This document shows positions 18,253 to 25,746 of a DNA stretch of 64,000 nt, in pieces. The first letter of the stretch is position 1; every line of letters begins with the position of its first letter. The notes under the pieces are model-generated. The model saw only the letters and a program-made list of their open reading frames with translations, was not told where the DNA came from and ran no database searches. Made by a program: the position numbers and the translations under genes. Source of the stretch: CAVUWL01 sp963787415 (GTDB lineage Bacteria > Actinomycetota > Thermoleophilia > Solirubrobacterales > 70-9); assembly GCA_963787415.1 (NCBI GenBank), contig CAWBCO010000003.1, positions 992,001 through 1,056,000 on the forward strand, written 5' to 3'.

Positions 18253-18924
18253 CTAAAAGAGGCTCTCAAGCCCGACGGTGAAACGCTCGCCAAGGCTAGG
18301 GACCCGGCGTATCGCGAGCAGTACACCGGGCATGAAGGAGCGGCGATCGATTGAGTCATGGCGAAGGGAGAGGGTTTGTCCCTCGCTGCCGAAGATGACC
18401 TCCTGGTGGGCGACCAGACCCGGGAGCCGAACCGAATGAATCGGCTCGTGAACGTTTCCGCCGGAGGCCCGGATCAGCTCGGCGGTGCGCAGCGCGGTAC
18501 CGGATGGAGCATCGAGCTTGCCCTGATGGTGCAGCTCAACGATCTCACACTCAGGCATCTGAGGCGCGATCCGCCGTGCTGCCTCGATCAGGAGCACCGC
18601 GCCGATTGCAAAGTTCGGGGCGATGAAGCAGTTGGCTTCAGCGTTGGCGGACTCGGCGGCGGTGCGGGCGGCTCCCAGGTCAAAGCCCGTGGTGCCGACC
18701 ACGATGTGGACCCCTGCGCTGAGGCAGGCGCGGAGGTTGGCCAAGGCGGCGTTGGGCAGTGTGAAGTCGACAACGACATCACTTTGTGGGAGAACCTCCG
18801 CCAGCTCCACTCCAAGCGTCGGATCGGCCTCCGCCGCCAGGGTCATATCCTCGGCACCGCGAACCGCCTCGCAAACAGCCTGGCCCATTTTGCCGGCTGC
18901 GCCGCAGACGGCGACCCGAATCAC
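18253..18924 (-). CDS. dapB: 4-hydroxy-tetrahydrodipicolinate reductase DapB
   Basis: DapB reduces the DapA product to tetrahydrodipicolinate using NAD(P)H. 223 residues, slightly short for the family (about 245-270). Seen: dinucleotide-binding GAAGKMGQAV at the N-terminus, VDFTLPNA, VVGTTGF, and the substrate signature ELHHQGKLDAPSGTA. The GTG start overlaps the upstream M16 peptidase stop by four bases (GTGA), implying translational coupling. Confidence 0.96.
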   Translation of the reverse strand: MIRVAVCGAAGKMGQAVCEAVRGAEDMTLAAEADPTLGVELAEVLPQSDVVVDFTLPNAALANLRACLSAGVHIVVGTTGFDLGAARTAAESANAEANCFIAPNFAIGAVLLIEAARRIAPQMPECEIVELHHQGKLDAPSGTALRTAELIRASGGNVHEPIHSVRLPGLVAHQEVIFGSEGQTLSLRHDSIDRRSFMPGVLLAIRRVPSLGERFTVGLESLF

Positions 18925-20198
18925 GCAGCTACCAGTGGCTCACTGACGGGGGCCAGTGCCTTGCGGAAACAGTCCTCATCACGGCCCACACAGGCGGCCG
19001 AGAGTCGCTCAGAGCCATAGAGCTCAGCGGCAAGACCAGTCAGATCTGCAACCGTCACTGCGTCCACCTTGGCGAGCATCTGATCCAGGGACTCGATCGG
19101 GAGGTCAAACAGGGTGGCGCGCGAGATTCGCGTCATTCGCGCAGCGGTTGACTCAGAGGAGAGGACGAGCCGGCCCTTCACATTCTCTTTCGCGCGGGCA
19201 AGCTCCTCAGCGCTAACCGGCTCCGAACGCAGGCGTGCAAGCTCGGCGCCGATGATCGCGCAGGCCTCCTCAACATTGTCCTCACGGGTGCCCACGTAGG
19301 TCGCCACCAGTCCCGAGTCGGTGTATTGCTCATTGTAGGAGCCGACCGAATAGGCGAGGCCGCGCTTCTCGCGGACCTCACGAAAGAGACGCGAGGAGGT
19401 CGAGCCGCCAAAGATCGAGTCAAGCACCGCGAGCGCGAAACGACGTTCATCGTCTCGCTTCAGTCCCGGCGCCCCAAAGCAGATGTGGTATTGCTCGGTG
19501 TCCTTTTGATGAAAGTTAAGCCGCGGGCTGGCGGTGACCTCGACTGGCGCAGCGGCCCCGCCGTCATCGGAGGGTGCCGAGACGAGGCGCTCGGCAAGCT
19601 CTTTGATCCGCCCGTGATCGAGGTGTCCTGCGGCACCGATGACGATATCGGTGCCGGTGTATCGCGCCCGGTGATAGGCGTCAATCTCAGGCACCGGGAT
19701 CGAGGCGATCACCTCCGCCTCACCGAGGACTCGACGCCCCAGCGGGTGCTCACCAAAGACGGCCCCGGCGAGGAAATCGTGGACGCGATCTTGTGGTTCG
19801 TCCTCATACATCGCGATCTCCTCGAGGACGACATCGCGCTCGGAGTCGACCTCGGGATAGGTTGGCGCCATCAGCATCTCGGCGAGCAGGTCAAAGACCT
19901 CCTCGGTGTGCTCGTCAAGGAAGCGCGCATGCAGGTGGGTCGTCTCCTTGCCGGTGGCTGCGTTGACCGAGGCCCCCAACCCGTCAAAGCGCTCCGAAAT
20001 CTCGATCGCTGAGAAACGTGCCGTTCCCTTAAACAGCAAATGCTCAAGGAAATGGGAGACCCCAGCCTGGAAGGCGCTCTCGTTACGCGATCCGGTTCGG
20101 ACCCAGAGCCCGAGCGCAACCGAGCGCACCGAGGGAACCTCCTCGGTCACGATTCGCACGCCCGAGTCAAGCGCCGAGCAGTTCACAATCTCGGTCAC
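18921..20198 (-). CDS. M16 family zinc metallopeptidase
   Basis: 425 residues of the mitochondrial-processing-peptidase-like M16 family. The inverted zinc motif HFLEHLLFKGT (HxxEH) near residue 48 and the third ligand region ERDVVLEEIAMYEDEP are present, with an RGLAYSV motif in the C-terminal half, so it should be the catalytically active type. Placement between pnp and dapB is conserved in many actinobacteria; the physiological substrate is not established. It starts at a GTG and overlaps dapB by four bases. Confidence 0.92.
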   Translation of the reverse strand: MTEIVNCSALDSGVRIVTEEVPSVRSVALGLWVRTGSRNESAFQAGVSHFLEHLLFKGTARFSAIEISERFDGLGASVNAATGKETTHLHARFLDEHTEEVFDLLAEMLMAPTYPEVDSERDVVLEEIAMYEDEPQDRVHDFLAGAVFGEHPLGRRVLGEAEVIASIPVPEIDAYHRARYTGTDIVIGAAGHLDHGRIKELAERLVSAPSDDGGAAAPVEVTASPRLNFHQKDTEQYHICFGAPGLKRDDERRFALAVLDSIFGGSTSSRLFREVREKRGLAYSVGSYNEQYTDSGLVATYVGTREDNVEEACAIIGAELARLRSEPVSAEELARAKENVKGRLVLSSESTAARMTRISRATLFDLPIESLDQMLAKVDAVTVADLTGLAAELYGSERLSAACVGRDEDCFRKALAPVSEPLVAA

Positions 20199-20260
20199 GA
20201 TGACGCTCGTTGGCGCTCGCCGGGCGAGCAGCTGTTTTTGTAGATCGGCGCGCTCAACGT

Positions 20261-22501
20261 CTAGTTGCGCCGCTCGCGCTCGCGGCGACGCCCGTCCCGA
20301 CCGCCGCGGCCTCCCTCGCGATCGCCGCCGTTGCGACGTGGGCCACCATCGCCGGAACCAATCGACGCCAGCTCCTCGGCCGTTTTGCCCTCAACCGATG
20401 GATCGCTTGAGAGGCGCAAGCCGATCCGGCCGCGCTCCTTGTCGACCTCGACCACGGTGACGTCGATCTGCTCGCCCGCTTTCAACACGTCATCGACCGA
20501 ATCAACCCGCTCGCCGGGTTTGACGTTGGAGATATGCAGGAGACCGTCGGTGCCCTTGACGAGCTCAACGAAGGCGCCAAACGTGGTCGTCTTCACGACC
20601 TTTGCACCGTTGTAGCGATCGCCGACCTCGGACTCCTTTGTCATCGACTCAATCCGGGCGACACATGCTTCAACCAGTTGCCCGGTGGGCGCGTAGATCC
20701 GAATCGTGCCGTCATCCTCGACATCGATCTCGGCTTCAAACTCCTCGCAGAGCCCGCGGATCGTTTCTCCACCTTTGCCGATCACGGCTCCGATCTTCTC
20801 CGGATCGATCTTGATCGCCTCGATCCGCGGGGCATGTTGGGAGAGCTTCTCCCGGGGTCCGTCGATCGCCTCGGCCATCTCGTCGAGGATGAAGAGACGG
20901 CCCTTCTGAGCTTGCTTCAGGGCGTCGGTGAGAATCTCAAAGGTGACGCCGGTGATCTTGATGTCCATCTGCAAAGCGGTGATTCCATCGGCGGTGCCAG
21001 CGACCTTGAAGTCCATATCGCCGAGATGGTCCTCGACGCCGGCGATATCGGTCAAGACGATGTAATCCTCACCCTCCTTGATCAGGCCCATCGCGACGCC
21101 GGCTACCGGTGCGCTGACCGGAACCCCCGCCGCCTGCAGAGCCATTGAGGAGGCACAGACAGAGCCCATTGAGGAGGAACCGTTGGACTCAAGCGTCTCT
21201 GAGACCGCCCGAATCACATAGGGAAAATCCTCTTCGCTGGGAATCGTCGCCGCCAGGGCCCGCTCGGCGAGAGCGCCATGGCCGATGTCTCGCCGCTTGG
21301 GCCCGCGCATGAAGCCAGCCTCGCCGACCGAAAAGGGCGGGAAGTTGTAGTGATGCCAAAAGCGCTTCGTGGTCTGTAAGCCGAGGGTGTCGAGGCGCAT
21401 ATCCATCCGGGTCGTACCGAGGGCCACGTTGGAGAGAATCTGCGTCTCCCCGCGGGTGAAAAGCGCCGAGCCGTGGACCCGTGGGGCGATGTCTACCTCG
21501 CACTCGATCGGGCGGATCTCATCCTGCGCACGGCCATCGGGGCGCTTCTTATCGACCGCAATTCGCCGCCGAACGATCTCCTTCTCCAGCTTGGCAAAGA
21601 TTGCCTCAACTTCGGCGTGGCGCCCAGCCTCGCCGTCATCAGACTCAGCATCGGCGGCGTGCTCGGCGAGCACTTCGCCCTCGACCGCCTTGACTGCGTC
21701 CTGGCGCTCCAGCTTCGCCTGAATCGAGGTTGCCTCGTCGATCTTTGCGCCGTAGGAGCCGCGAATCTGCTCCAAAAGGGCCTCATCCAGCGCCGGGGCG
21801 TCAACCTCGATCTTCTCCTTGCCGGCCTTCGCCTGCAGCTCCTGCATCGCAGCACAGAGCTTCTTGATCTCGCCGTGTGCGATGTCGAGAGCATCGAGGA
21901 TCTCCTGCTCGGTAACTCCGCTCGCACCTGCCTCGACCATCAGGATCGCCTCATCGGTACCGGCGACAATCAGGTCCAAATCGAGCTCGTCGAGGCTCTC
22001 CTCCGGCGGGTTGATGACGAAATCACCGTCGAGCTTGCCAATCCTTACCGCGCCCACATGGGCGGCAACCGGAACCGGGGAAATCGCCAGCGCCGCCGAG
22101 GCGCCGTTCATCGCGAGAATGTCATAGGGATGGACGTGGTCCACCGACATTGGGATTGCGACCAGCTGGGTCTCGTAGTGCCAGCCCTTGGGAAAAAGAG
22201 GACGGATCGGCCGATCGATCATGCGCGCGGTCAGCGTCGCCTTCTCACCCGAGCGTCCCTCGCGGCGAAAGAACGATCCGGGAATCTTGCCCGCTGCATA
22301 CATTCGCTCCTCCACATCGACGGTCAGCGGCAGGAAGTCCACGTCGCGCAGATTCCCCATCGTTGCCGTGCAAAGGACCATTGTTTCGCCAGCGCTGACG
22401 ACCACGGAACCGCTCGCCTGCTTGGCAAGCTTGCCGGTCTCAAAGGAAATCTGGCTCTCGCCGACATCCACCGAGACGCGGCTAATGTCAAACATGCTCA
22501 T
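20261..22501 (-). CDS. pnp: Polyribonucleotide nucleotidyltransferase (PNPase)
   Basis: PNPase degrades RNA 3'-5' phosphorolytically and can add tails. 746 residues: two RNase PH-like domains (first with SFFRREGRSGEKATL, second with RGETQILSNVALGT and GSSSMGSVCASSMALQAAG), an alpha-helical linker, a KH domain (IGAVIGKGGETIRGLCEEFE) and an S1 domain (VVKTTTFGAFVELVKGTDGLLHIS). The C-terminal tail is Gly/Arg-rich. The start has a GGAGGT ribosome-binding site; a second in-frame ATG follows two codons later. It lies downstream of rpsO, as in most bacteria. Confidence 0.98.
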   Translation of the reverse strand: MSMFDISRVSVDVGESQISFETGKLAKQASGSVVVSAGETMVLCTATMGNLRDVDFLPLTVDVEERMYAAGKIPGSFFRREGRSGEKATLTARMIDRPIRPLFPKGWHYETQLVAIPMSVDHVHPYDILAMNGASAALAISPVPVAAHVGAVRIGKLDGDFVINPPEESLDELDLDLIVAGTDEAILMVEAGASGVTEQEILDALDIAHGEIKKLCAAMQELQAKAGKEKIEVDAPALDEALLEQIRGSYGAKIDEATSIQAKLERQDAVKAVEGEVLAEHAADAESDDGEAGRHAEVEAIFAKLEKEIVRRRIAVDKKRPDGRAQDEIRPIECEVDIAPRVHGSALFTRGETQILSNVALGTTRMDMRLDTLGLQTTKRFWHHYNFPPFSVGEAGFMRGPKRRDIGHGALAERALAATIPSEEDFPYVIRAVSETLESNGSSSMGSVCASSMALQAAGVPVSAPVAGVAMGLIKEGEDYIVLTDIAGVEDHLGDMDFKVAGTADGITALQMDIKITGVTFEILTDALKQAQKGRLFILDEMAEAIDGPREKLSQHAPRIEAIKIDPEKIGAVIGKGGETIRGLCEEFEAEIDVEDDGTIRIYAPTGQLVEACVARIESMTKESEVGDRYNGAKVVKTTTFGAFVELVKGTDGLLHISNVKPGERVDSVDDVLKAGEQIDVTVVEVDKERGRIGLRLSSDPSVEGKTAEELASIGSGDGGPRRNGGDREGGRGGRDGRRRERERRN

Positions 22502-22526
22502 CTATGTTGTACCTCCGGCCGCCCGG

Positions 22527-22569
22527 TTGGCGACCTATTGCTTTCAGAACTCTCGTTCTCTGTCGCCAA
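22527..22569 (-). promoter_or_regulatory. Stem-loop in the rpsO-pnp intergenic leader
   Basis: Between rpsO and pnp the RNA can fold into an outer 8-bp stem (TTGGCGAC with GTCGCCAA) that encloses an inner 5-bp stem (AGAAC with GTTCT) capped by a GAGA loop. It lies 26 bases upstream of the pnp start and just before its ribosome-binding site. In E. coli the equivalent leader stem is cut by RNase III and then by PNPase for autoregulation; the same role here is inferred from position and shape only. Confidence 0.5.
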
Positions 22570-22601
22570 AGAGACTACAGATACGGGCTTGACGGGCGAT
22601 C

Positions 22602-22871
22602 CTAGCGACGCAGGCCAAGCTCAGCTACCAAACTGCGGTAACGCTCAAGGTCGTTGCGTTCGAGGTAGCGCAACATGCGGCGCCGTTTGCCGACCAGCAT
22701 CAGCAGGCCGCGGCGGGAGTGATGGTCTTTGCTGTGCTCGCGCAGGTGGCCGGTGAGCTCGTTGATCCGCTCGGTCAAAAGCGCGACCTGGACCTCGGCG
22801 GAGCCGGTGTCACCGTCAGAGCGCCCGTACTTGCCGATCAACTCCGTCTTCTGTTCCTTGGTCAAGCTCAT
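22602..22871 (-). CDS. rpsO: 30S ribosomal protein S15
   Basis: 89 residues, the normal S15 length. Seen: GSAEVQVALLTERINELTGH, DHHSRRGLLMLVGKRRRML and the C-terminal YLERNDLERYRSLVAELGLRR. S15 binds the central domain of 16S rRNA. Its ATG overlaps the ribF stop by four bases (ATGA), and pnp follows 100 bases downstream. Confidence 0.98.
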   Translation of the reverse strand: MSLTKEQKTELIGKYGRSDGDTGSAEVQVALLTERINELTGHLREHSKDHHSRRGLLMLVGKRRRMLRYLERNDLERYRSLVAELGLRR

Positions 22872-23759
22872 CGCGGGTCGGTGAAGCTAGCACAGACCCG
22901 CTTTGCATCCTCGACGTCGGCGCGCATCTGGGCGATCAGCTCCTCGACGCCCCCAAAGCGCCGCTCGCCGCGTAGGCGCTCGACAAAGGCAACGCGGAGG
23001 GTCCTGCCGTAGAGGTTCTCATCGCGATCGATCAGGTAGGTCTCAATCAGGACCCCTCGCCCGCTCTCAAAAGTCGGCCTGACGCCAACACTGACCGCCG
23101 CGGGGACGCCGTCGGCGAAGGCCGCATAGACGCCGTGCCCCGGGATCGCGAGGCGGTCATCGGGCACGATGTTGGCAGTTGGAAATCCCAACTCCCGGCC
23201 CCGCTGGTCCCCGCTCACCACCGTTCCCTCGATCATGAAAGGAGCGCCAAGGCAGCGCCGTGCCGCCTCCACCGCCCCGGCTGCCACCAGGGCGCGGATC
23301 CGGCTTGAGGAGACGGTCTCTCCGTCGACCTCGACCAGCGCAACCACCCTGGTTTGGAACTCCGGGCGCCTGGCAAGCATCTCTGCATCGCCTTTCGCCC
23401 TGGCGCCGAATCGAAAGTTCTCCCCTACTCGAGACCAGCTCGGCTCCAAGTTGCTCGAGCAGAATCTTCTCGATGAAGTCCTCCGCCGTTAAGGTCGCAA
23501 AGGCACGATCGAAGGGAATCACGACGAGCTCGCATACGCCCAGCCCCTCGATCACGTCGCGCTTGACCCCAAACGGCATGATCAGCTTGGGTAGCGCTGC
23601 GGGATGCAGGATCTCGAGCGGGTGGGGGTCAAAGGTGAGCACGGTGTCGGCGTCCTCGATCACCGCCCGATGGCCGCGGTGGACTCCATCGAAGGTGCCG
23701 ATCGCGACGCGACGGGGCCGCGGTTGGGCGTCGGGGAGGCTGGTCACCTCAATCTTCAT
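22868..23759 (-). CDS. ribF: Bifunctional riboflavin kinase/FMN adenylyltransferase RibF, split by a single-base frameshift
   Basis: RibF makes FMN and FAD. The N-terminal nucleotidyltransferase part reads from ATG 23759 (AIGTFDGVHRGH, VLTFDPHP) as far as EQLGAELVSS. The rest (VGENFRFGARAKGD, SSSRIRALV, and the kinase motif ELGFPTANI) is in a different frame down to the stop at 22868. The two halves join correctly if one base is removed near 23429-23431. The ATG overlaps the truB stop and the stop overlaps the rpsO start, four bases each, so both ends are intact. As RibF is normally essential, a consensus error is the likeliest explanation. Confidence 0.9.
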
Positions 23760-24403
23760 CGAATCCTCGCCTCGGGGAGCAAAACGGCGAGCTCCTCGGG
23801 GCTTAACTCCTCGCCAGCTCGAGCGATCGCGAAGGGCCCGATCGTGGTCCGCCGCAGGGCTGAGCAGTAGGCATCTCCGAGGGTCTCGATCAGGGTCCGA
23901 ATGTAGGTACCGGCCGAGCATTCGATCTCATACGTCGCAGAAGAATCGCTGCCCTCAAGTAGCTCGGCCCGATAGACCTCAATATCGCGCTCGGGGGTCT
24001 TGATCTTCTCGCCGCGATGGGCCTTGCGGTAGAGCCGCTCGCCGCCAACCCGGACGGCCGAGGTCATCGGCACCCGTTGGCGTACGGTCCCGGTCGGCAG
24101 CCGCAGGGTCTCGGGTCGGTGACCGGTCTCGCTGAGCAGGCCGTCGGGGTCCCCGGTACTGGAGCGCCAACCGAGGCGAGCTGTCGCGACGTAGGTCTTC
24201 GGCAGGCCGATCAAAAAGCGCTGCAGCCGGGTCGCCCGACCAAGCAGGATCAAAAGCAGGCCGGTGGCAAAGGGGTCGAGGGTTCCGGCGTGACCCACTT
24301 TGCATGCACGCTCATCTCGCACCTGGGCCACCACATCGTGGGAGGTTATGCCCGGCGGCTTGTCGTAGAGCAATACCGCGGCCGGGGCCTCGCCGGCAGC
24401 CAT
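23756..24403 (-). CDS. truB: tRNA pseudouridine(55) synthase TruB
   Basis: TruB isomerises U55 in the T loop of tRNAs. 215 residues from the ATG at 24403, which sits immediately after the nrnA stop. Seen: LLYDKPPGITSHDVV, catalytic-Asp motif GHAGTLDPFATGLL, KTYVATARLG, and CSAGTYIRTLIETLG. The protein ends soon after the synthase core, so the C-terminal PUA-like domain of E. coli TruB is absent. Operon order rbfA-nrnA-truB-ribF is the usual one. Confidence 0.95.
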   Translation of the reverse strand: MAAGEAPAAVLLYDKPPGITSHDVVAQVRDERACKVGHAGTLDPFATGLLLILLGRATRLQRFLIGLPKTYVATARLGWRSSTGDPDGLLSETGHRPETLRLPTGTVRQRVPMTSAVRVGGERLYRKAHRGEKIKTPERDIEVYRAELLEGSDSSATYEIECSAGTYIRTLIETLGDAYCSALRRTTIGPFAIARAGEELSPEELAVLLPEARIR

Positions 24404-24405
24404 CC

Positions 24406-25410
24406 TCAACGACCAAGCTGGGCGCTGACCTCGCCACAAAGAAAAGAGACCAGCTGCTCAAGTTCGAGGTCGGTCGAGAAGCCAGCAGCCCGTTTATGCC
24501 CGCCGCCACCGTGCTCTCGTGCAATTGCTGAGACATCGACATCACCCTCGCTGGAGCGCAGGCTTACCTTGCGGGCGCCGCGTCCGCGGGTTGCCTGATC
24601 GCGAATCACAGCCGCCACTTTGATTCCGTCGACAGAGCGCAGGTGGTCGATGATCCCCTCGGTCATCTCCTCCCCAGCCCCGCTGGCCTCATAGTCGGCA
24701 GCGGTGATGTAGGTGAGGACGAGGAGGCCGCCGCAGTGGCGTTGGATCCCGTCCAACGCCCGCGAGACAAGACGGAGCTTCTCCAGCGGCACGTGCTCAT
24801 ACAGACGTCGATAGGTGTCGTCTACCTCAACCCCGGCTTCGATCAGATCGGCGGCGATTCGGTGGGTGCGTGCATCGGTGTTCTCATACATGAACTTGCC
24901 CGTGTCGGTGACCACCCCGACGTAGAGCGCAGAGGCGATCTCCTTGGTGATCGGCACCCCAAGCAAGATTGCCAGCTCATAGACGATCTCCGCCGTGCAG
25001 GAGGCCTCGGTGTCGACAAGGTTGAAGTCACCGAAGCGGGTGTTGTCGTGGTGATGATCGATATTGATCACCTCGTTGGCACCGGCGATGAGGAAATCAA
25101 GCGGCATCCGGTCGATATTGCCGCAGTCCAAAAAGACGATCGTGCGGTCGGCAATGTCTGCGGGAGGCTCGTGAAAAACCTCCTCCAGGGGCAAGAACCG
25201 ATACTCGATCGGCAGTGGGAACTCCTTCGCTGCCATGAACATCACCGAATCCTTGCCGAGCTTGTTGAGCAGTTGGTGCATGCCCAGCAGCGAGCCGAGC
25301 GCATCGCCGTCGGGTCCTTCGTGGGCGGTGAGCAGGAAGCGATCGCGGGAGCGGAGCTCGTTGGCAACCCGCTCGAGATCGGTAGCCGCGAGATTCACCG
25401 ACTCATTCAT
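24406..25410 (-). CDS. nrnA: DHH-family phosphoesterase NrnA (nanoRNase/pAp phosphatase)
   Basis: 334 residues with the DHH/DHHA1 architecture: N-terminal TAHEGPDGDALGSLLGM, VFLDCGNIDRMPL, the DHH motif NIDHHHDNTRFG, YVGVVTDTGKFMY, and the C-terminal DHHA1 glycine motif REHGGGGHKRAAGF. Homologues degrade 2-5-nt RNAs and dephosphorylate pAp. Its ATG overlaps the rbfA stop by four bases. NrnA between rbfA and truB is the standard actinobacterial and Firmicute layout. Confidence 0.94.
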   Translation of the reverse strand: MNESVNLAATDLERVANELRSRDRFLLTAHEGPDGDALGSLLGMHQLLNKLGKDSVMFMAAKEFPLPIEYRFLPLEEVFHEPPADIADRTIVFLDCGNIDRMPLDFLIAGANEVINIDHHHDNTRFGDFNLVDTEASCTAEIVYELAILLGVPITKEIASALYVGVVTDTGKFMYENTDARTHRIAADLIEAGVEVDDTYRRLYEHVPLEKLRLVSRALDGIQRHCGGLLVLTYITAADYEASGAGEEMTEGIIDHLRSVDGIKVAAVIRDQATRGRGARKVSLRSSEGDVDVSAIAREHGGGGHKRAAGFSTDLELEQLVSFLCGEVSAQLGR

Positions 25411-25745
25411 CGCTCCTCCTCGAGCAGTCGAGAGATCCGCACGCCCTGCTCGATCGTCTTGTCGTAGTGGAAGGAGATTGTCGGGGTCCTCTTCATCCTT
25501 GTCTCTGCTGCGATCTTGGCTTGGATTACACCGCGCGAGGAGCTCAGCCCACTCAGAGTTTCCTCTCGTTCATCCTCGCCCCCAAGCACGCTGACGAATA
25601 CCTTGGCGGTGCGCAGATCGGGGCTGGTTTCAACCGAGGTCACGGTGACAAAGCCGATGCGAGGATCGCTCAACCCGGTGCCAATCGTCGCCCCGACCAC
25701 CTCGCGAAGCACCTCGTTGATGCGCCGCATGCGAGCCGTCGCCAT
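25407..25745 (-). CDS. rbfA: Ribosome-binding factor A
   Basis: RbfA is a KH-fold assembly factor that helps mature the 5' end of 16S rRNA. 112 residues, standard length. Seen: RMRRINEVLREVVGATI, DPRIGFVTVTSVETSPDLRTAKVFVSV and the C-terminal RMKRTPTISFHYDKTIEQG. It begins directly after infB, with 1 base between the infB stop and its ATG, and overlaps nrnA by four bases. Confidence 0.96.
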   Translation of the reverse strand: MATARMRRINEVLREVVGATIGTGLSDPRIGFVTVTSVETSPDLRTAKVFVSVLGGEDEREETLSGLSSSRGVIQAKIAAETRMKRTPTISFHYDKTIEQGVRISRLLEEER

Positions 25746-25746
25746 C

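Noticed and set aside
21473..22756. 427-codon plus-strand frame opposite pnp
   Set aside because: It is antisense to PNPase and the rpsO-pnp gap; no motif.
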